From Candidatus Cloacimonadota bacterium (GTDB lineage: Bacteria > Cloacimonadota > Cloacimonadia > Cloacimonadales > TCS61): a stretch of DNA of 17,941 nt. Each line of letters starts with the position of its first letter. Position 1 is the first letter of the stretch. The translations under genes were made by a program, and so were the position numbers. Below, one piece after another: positions 14,982-17,941 of this stretch. The stretch is taken from the NCBI GenBank assembly GCA_030592835.1, contig JAUVIJ010000010.1, positions 1-17,941 on the forward strand. Direction: 5' to 3'. Under the pieces are notes generated by a model. That model had not been told where the DNA came from and did no database searches. It saw only the letters and a program-made list of their open reading frames with translations.

Positions 14982-14988
14982 ACCTAAC
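14982..14988 (-). other. Integron core recombination site upstream of cassette 1
   Basis: GTTAGGT on the - strand fits GTTRRRY exactly and lies 10 bases before the endonuclease ATG (14971), the normal distance for a cassette start. No complementary left box is found in the next 200 bases, so it is not a full attC. It marks either an attI-type site or the entry point into a secondary site. Confidence 0.65.
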
Positions 14989-15640
14989 ATATTAATATAC
15001 TGAACGCATCTTGATATACTTCAAATCCAAGCGTAAAATATTAAATAATCTTAAACTATAATTCATAAATCAAATACTTATTAATTATAAACTTCGGTCA
15101 AATTTTTTTTCATACTTCAAATTGAGATATTTTAATTTTTCTAATAATATGGAAGACATCTTGCTATTAACAATAATCACTATCTTGAATTTATTATTCC
15201 CTGTTATCAAGAATGAAAGGATATATGCATCGGAATGTGGCAAACAAAGTTACCCAATATTTGTTGAATAAGAGGGCAGTATTTAACGACTTGAGTTAAT
15301 GAGATCTGCTCTGCAGGGGTTCATTGCATTACCTGGGTTTATAGCAGATAAGATTTAGTATTCAGGTTATTACGAAAAAGATGCAGGTTGCGAAATAATA
15401 AATATATGGACATGCTATCCTGTTTTTATACTAACTAATCATGTCCTGATTATCGAAAACAAAAAAAAGGTTGACTCAATGTAAATAATTCCTCGATTTT
15501 GAATTAGTTAATTCATTTGAGAATATTACCATCGGAATGGAAATTGAAGTTTACACAAAATTATGGACACTACTTTTAATGAGATACAGGATATATTTAT
15601 TTGGGATATAAATTGTGAATTCTAATTCAGGAGTTAATCT
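14989..15640. other. Gene-free AT-rich stretch beyond the cassette array
   Basis: No convincing gene in 650 bases. The longest AUG-led reading frame with a ribosome site that I noted by eye is 24 codons (15225-15299). There is a 7-bp inverted repeat GGACATG (15408-15414) / CATGTCC (15440-15446). No integrase gene is present, although this is where an IntI gene and attI would be expected. The last part must hold the promoter for the secreted-protein gene at 15641; I see no clear consensus. Confidence 0.5.
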
Positions 15641-17206
15641 ATGAGAATACTATTAATAATAATATTTTTGGTTCCAGCAGTAAACATTTATTGTGAAAAC
15701 AATTTTGAAGAACTGCTTTATCTCGAAGGTGATTTTAATGGTGAAAAATTCGGAAAATATACAGCAGCGTTAGATTTCAACGGTGATGGATATGATGACC
15801 TTGCTGTAGCATCTCCAAATTATTATGACGGTGTTAATGAAAATACTGGAAGGATCAGTATCTATTTCGGTGGAGAGACGTTTGACGATATAGCAGATCT
15901 TGTTATTAACGGATATTATCCTTCCAGCAGTATTGGGATTAACATATCCAACCTTGGTGATATGAACAATGATGGTAAAGAAGATTTAGGATTTACCCAA
16001 CATCCAGAAATCAGTAATGTCGGAGCTTATATTCTATTTGGTAATACAGAGAATAACACTTCTGCAGATTTTAGTTATATTTTCCCACCTTATGAATATA
16101 ATAATTGGTTATTTATCCATGGATTGGGCGATATGAATAATGATGGTTATGATGATGCAGGAATTTCTATTGATAAACTTGTTTTTGAATCGGAATTCTA
16201 CATCATATATGGTTCGAATAATGAATTGTTAGCAGATTTATTTGGAGCATTTGGTGAATATGGAAGGCCAGGATTAGCGGGGGTAGGAGATGTAAATAAT
16301 GACAACTATGATGATTTTTGCCTTGGGTATCATTTATCCAGAGATCCAGAGATCAATACGAACATATTATATTATGGTGGAGAAGTGATTGATACAACAA
16401 ACACAGTAACATTATATGAATTCACTGGTTTAACAAACACGAATATTGGGCTGGCTGCTGGAAATATCAATGGAGATGAGTATGCCGATTTTGTTGGTGA
16501 TTTTGGTGCTCTTTATGTTCATGTCTGGTTAGGTTCGGATAATATTACGAATCAATATGATCTCGAACTTAACGATACTCTGGGAGGATCAAATGGTAAA
16601 GGTTTTGATTACGGTGACCTAAATAACGATGGTTATGATGACATGGTTTTTGGAATGCCAGGATATGCCTGGGATGACGGCAGGGCATTTCTTTTCCTTG
16701 GAGGAGAAGATCCCAATAGTACAATAGATTTTGAATTTGAGCCAACCGGTGTTGGACGACGTTTTGGCTCATCTGTAAGTATCGGGAATTTCAATGGAGA
16801 TGAGTTTGATGATATTGCTATCTCTGGACCTGAGTCAATTTTACAAACTCATCCTGGTTATGTTTATATCTATTCAGGTAATGCTGATCTCGAGGATTAT
16901 GTTTCAACTGATGAAAATGAATTACCAAAAAAATGTAATATTGAATTCAAAGCCTATCCCAATCCCTTCAATCCAACAATTGCTTTCGAAATAAAAGCAG
17001 AAGGTTACAAAAACCTTCAAATTGAAATTTTTAATGTAAAAGGGCAGAAAGTGACGGATATAGCTCTGCCCAATGTTTCTAAAAGCAATCAATTAACATC
17101 TAACTGGAATGCATCAGAATATGCTTCAGGTATTTATTATTGCAAACTTGTCAATATCGAGAATAATCAAATTTTAGCTAACAGAAAAGTAACATTATTA
17201 AAATAA
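15641..17206 (+). CDS. Secreted FG-GAP repeat protein with type IX-style C-terminal sorting domain
   Basis: The 521 residues start with a signal peptide (about 1-18, ending NIYC before ENN). Seven FG-GAP/integrin-alpha-like calcium-binding repeats follow, with cores DFNGDGYDDLAVAS (45), DMNNDGKEDLGF (107), DMNNDGYDDAGIS (164), DVNNDNYDDF (217), NINGDEYADF (275), DLNNDGYDDMVFGMP (326) and NFNGDEFDDIAISGPE (383). Seven repeats suit a closed seven-bladed beta-propeller. The C-terminus (438-521) is a Por/T9SS-type sorting domain beginning AYPNPFNPTIAFEI and containing IEIFNVKGQKV, NWNASEYASGIYYCKL and a basic last strand. The protein should be exported and attached to the cell surface, probably as an adhesin or structural protein; the ligand is unknown. 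AGGAG at 15629-15633 supports the start. Confidence 0.9.
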   Translation: MRILLIIIFLVPAVNIYCENNFEELLYLEGDFNGEKFGKYTAALDFNGDGYDDLAVASPNYYDGVNENTGRISIYFGGETFDDIADLVINGYYPSSSIGINISNLGDMNNDGKEDLGFTQHPEISNVGAYILFGNTENNTSADFSYIFPPYEYNNWLFIHGLGDMNNDGYDDAGISIDKLVFESEFYIIYGSNNELLADLFGAFGEYGRPGLAGVGDVNNDNYDDFCLGYHLSRDPEINTNILYYGGEVIDTTNTVTLYEFTGLTNTNIGLAAGNINGDEYADFVGDFGALYVHVWLGSDNITNQYDLELNDTLGGSNGKGFDYGDLNNDGYDDMVFGMPGYAWDDGRAFLFLGGEDPNSTIDFEFEPTGVGRRFGSSVSIGNFNGDEFDDIAISGPESILQTHPGYVYIYSGNADLEDYVSTDENELPKKCNIEFKAYPNPFNPTIAFEIKAEGYKNLQIEIFNVKGQKVTDIALPNVSKSNQLTSNWNASEYASGIYYCKLVNIENNQILANRKVTLLK

Positions 17207-17256
17207 TCTTATCTAAGACCGCTTTAATAAAACATATTCTATATGGAGGAATTATT

Positions 17257-17941
17257 ATGTCGTTTAAAAAGAAAATTACCTCAGGATTGATTTTATTTCT
17301 TGTTATCATTATTTCAAACACTTTTTGTGAAGAATTTCCAATTGGAGCATATTCTTACTTTAATGGGAATGCTTCTACAACCTTTTTTGAATTGCTTTCA
17401 GAATGCAATTATAATTTCCATGTTTGTGGTGCTTCAGGTGAGTTAACTGATTTGTACAATAAATCGTGCGATAACAATTTGGGTGTTATACTCATTGATT
17501 TAAATTGGGAACCAGATTATGAAAATCCCGAGGATGGATCAATTGGAACTTATTTTTCAACAACAACAAATAATTACACATACGAGGCTGAATATTCTGG
17601 AGTGAATCAATATTTTGGTCCTGACCAACAAGAAAACTTATCAAAATATTATTATAGAACAACTTATACAAATGATTTAGATCTCATCGGAGAATCATTT
17701 TATGATGATGATGCATCAAATGAATATTGTATGTTTTGTTCTGAAGAATATCCTTATAATCATGATTGTGGATACGCCACAAAAAATTTATACTGGAAAT
17801 GGCAGTATTACCAAACGGCTGATATTAAACTGCAAAATCACATACGTTTCAAAAAACATTGGGAGGGAAACAATAAAGTCATCTTGCAAGATACTCTCTA
17901 CATCGAATTGTTAATCAATATTGATCCACTAAATTATACAG
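17257..17941 (+). CDS. Secreted protein of unknown function, 3' partial
   Basis: The frame opens at ATG 17257, with GGAGGA seven bases upstream, and runs 228 codons to the window end without a stop. An N-terminal signal peptide (MSFKKKITSGLILFLVIIIS, ending NTFC before EEF) resembles that of the preceding gene in ending on Cys-Glu. The mature part starts FPIGAYSYFNGNASTTFFEL, then LLSECNYNFHVCGA. From memory this resembles N-termini of large cell-surface proteins in this group that begin with a barrel-like domain. Many Tyr, Asn and Asp residues follow. Only 50 bases separate it from the FG-GAP gene, so the two may be co-transcribed. Function and C-terminal sorting domain cannot be judged because the end is missing. 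Confidence 0.85.
   Translation, partial: MSFKKKITSGLILFLVIIISNTFCEEFPIGAYSYFNGNASTTFFELLSECNYNFHVCGASGELTDLYNKSCDNNLGVILIDLNWEPDYENPEDGSIGTYFSTTTNNYTYEAEYSGVNQYFGPDQQENLSKYYYRTTYTNDLDLIGESFYDDDASNEYCMFCSEEYPYNHDCGYATKNLYWKWQYYQTADIKLQNHIRFKKHWEGNNKVILQDTLYIELLINIDPLNYT

Larger units (their letters stand above)
12750..14988 (-). mobile_element. Integron-type gene cassette array (CALIN-like), two cassettes, no integrase seen
   Basis: Reading the - strand, a core site GTTAGGT (14988-14982, fits GTTRRRY) is followed by a restriction endonuclease gene. A 60-bp attC (14090-14031) comes next, then a two-gene TIR cassette, then a 68-bp degenerate attC (12817-12750). All genes point the same way, with attC sites at their 3' ends, as in integron cassettes. 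No tyrosine integrase with an IntI-type patch is encoded in the window, so this is either a cluster of attC sites lacking an integrase, or cassettes placed by an integrase elsewhere. Neighbouring DNA on both sides is non-coding. Both flanking gene blocks run on the + strand, opposite to the cassettes. Confidence 0.75.

Noticed and set aside
15225..15299. A 24-codon frame (MHRNVANKVTQY...) preceded by AAGG.
   Set aside because: Too short, no recognised similarity and no conserved context; chance frames of this size are common in such DNA.
15408..15446. 7-bp inverted repeat GGACATG/CATGTCC as a possible terminator or operator.
   Set aside because: Arms are short, the 25-base loop is long and no T-run follows; not strong enough to name.
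12090..15640. CRISPR array, tRNA or rRNA genes, or IS element.
   Set aside because: No regular spaced repeats, no tRNA-like cloverleaf or rRNA motifs, and no transposase frame were seen on either strand.

Overview
The window is AT-rich bacterial DNA from an anaerobe-like member of the FCB superphylum. My best guess is Candidatus Cloacimonadota or a close relative. This rests on housekeeping proteins diverged from Proteobacteria and Firmicutes, on two adjacent secreted proteins, and on a Por/type IX-style C-terminal sorting domain (YPNPFNP motif) ending an FG-GAP repeat protein. TAA, TGA and TAG are all used as stops in the housekeeping block, so the standard bacterial code applies there.

Region 1 (1-12053, all + strand) is a tightly packed housekeeping block. 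In order it holds a 5'-truncated SurA-like parvulin chaperone, pgpA, yajC, def, fmt, a DUF116 membrane Cys-rich protein, rsgA, nadK, recN, an unrecognised two-TM protein, an NfeD-like protein, an SPFH/stomatin-like protein, eno and a small lipoprotein. Most neighbours overlap or lie within 20 bases of each other. Themes are envelope protein folding and export (SurA-like, YajC), N-terminal formyl-Met handling (def, fmt), ribosome maturation (rsgA), NADP supply, DNA repair and glycolysis. A strong intrinsic terminator (12063-12089) closes the block.

Region 2 (12090-15640) is an accessory island. Its centre, 12750-14988 on the - strand, reads as a two-cassette integron-type array without an integrase in the window (CALIN-like). 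Core site GTTAGGT lies just before a Mrr-like restriction endonuclease. A well-formed 60-bp attC site overlaps that gene's 3' end. A second cassette carries two TIR-type genes: a ThsB/MTH538-like TIR protein, then a TIR-like domain fused to a RipA-family-like membrane region. A more degenerate attC ends the array. All three genes look like anti-phage defence. Both TIR-type genes are interrupted by in-frame TAG codons at places where the protein family continues, so the cassette is either decaying or needs amber readthrough. The flanking non-coding stretches hold a perfect 24-bp palindrome, another inverted repeat and a possible frameshifted gene remnant.

Region 3 (15641-17941, + strand) encodes two exported proteins. 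The first is a seven-repeat FG-GAP protein with a C-terminal sorting domain. The second is a signal-peptide protein cut off by the window end.
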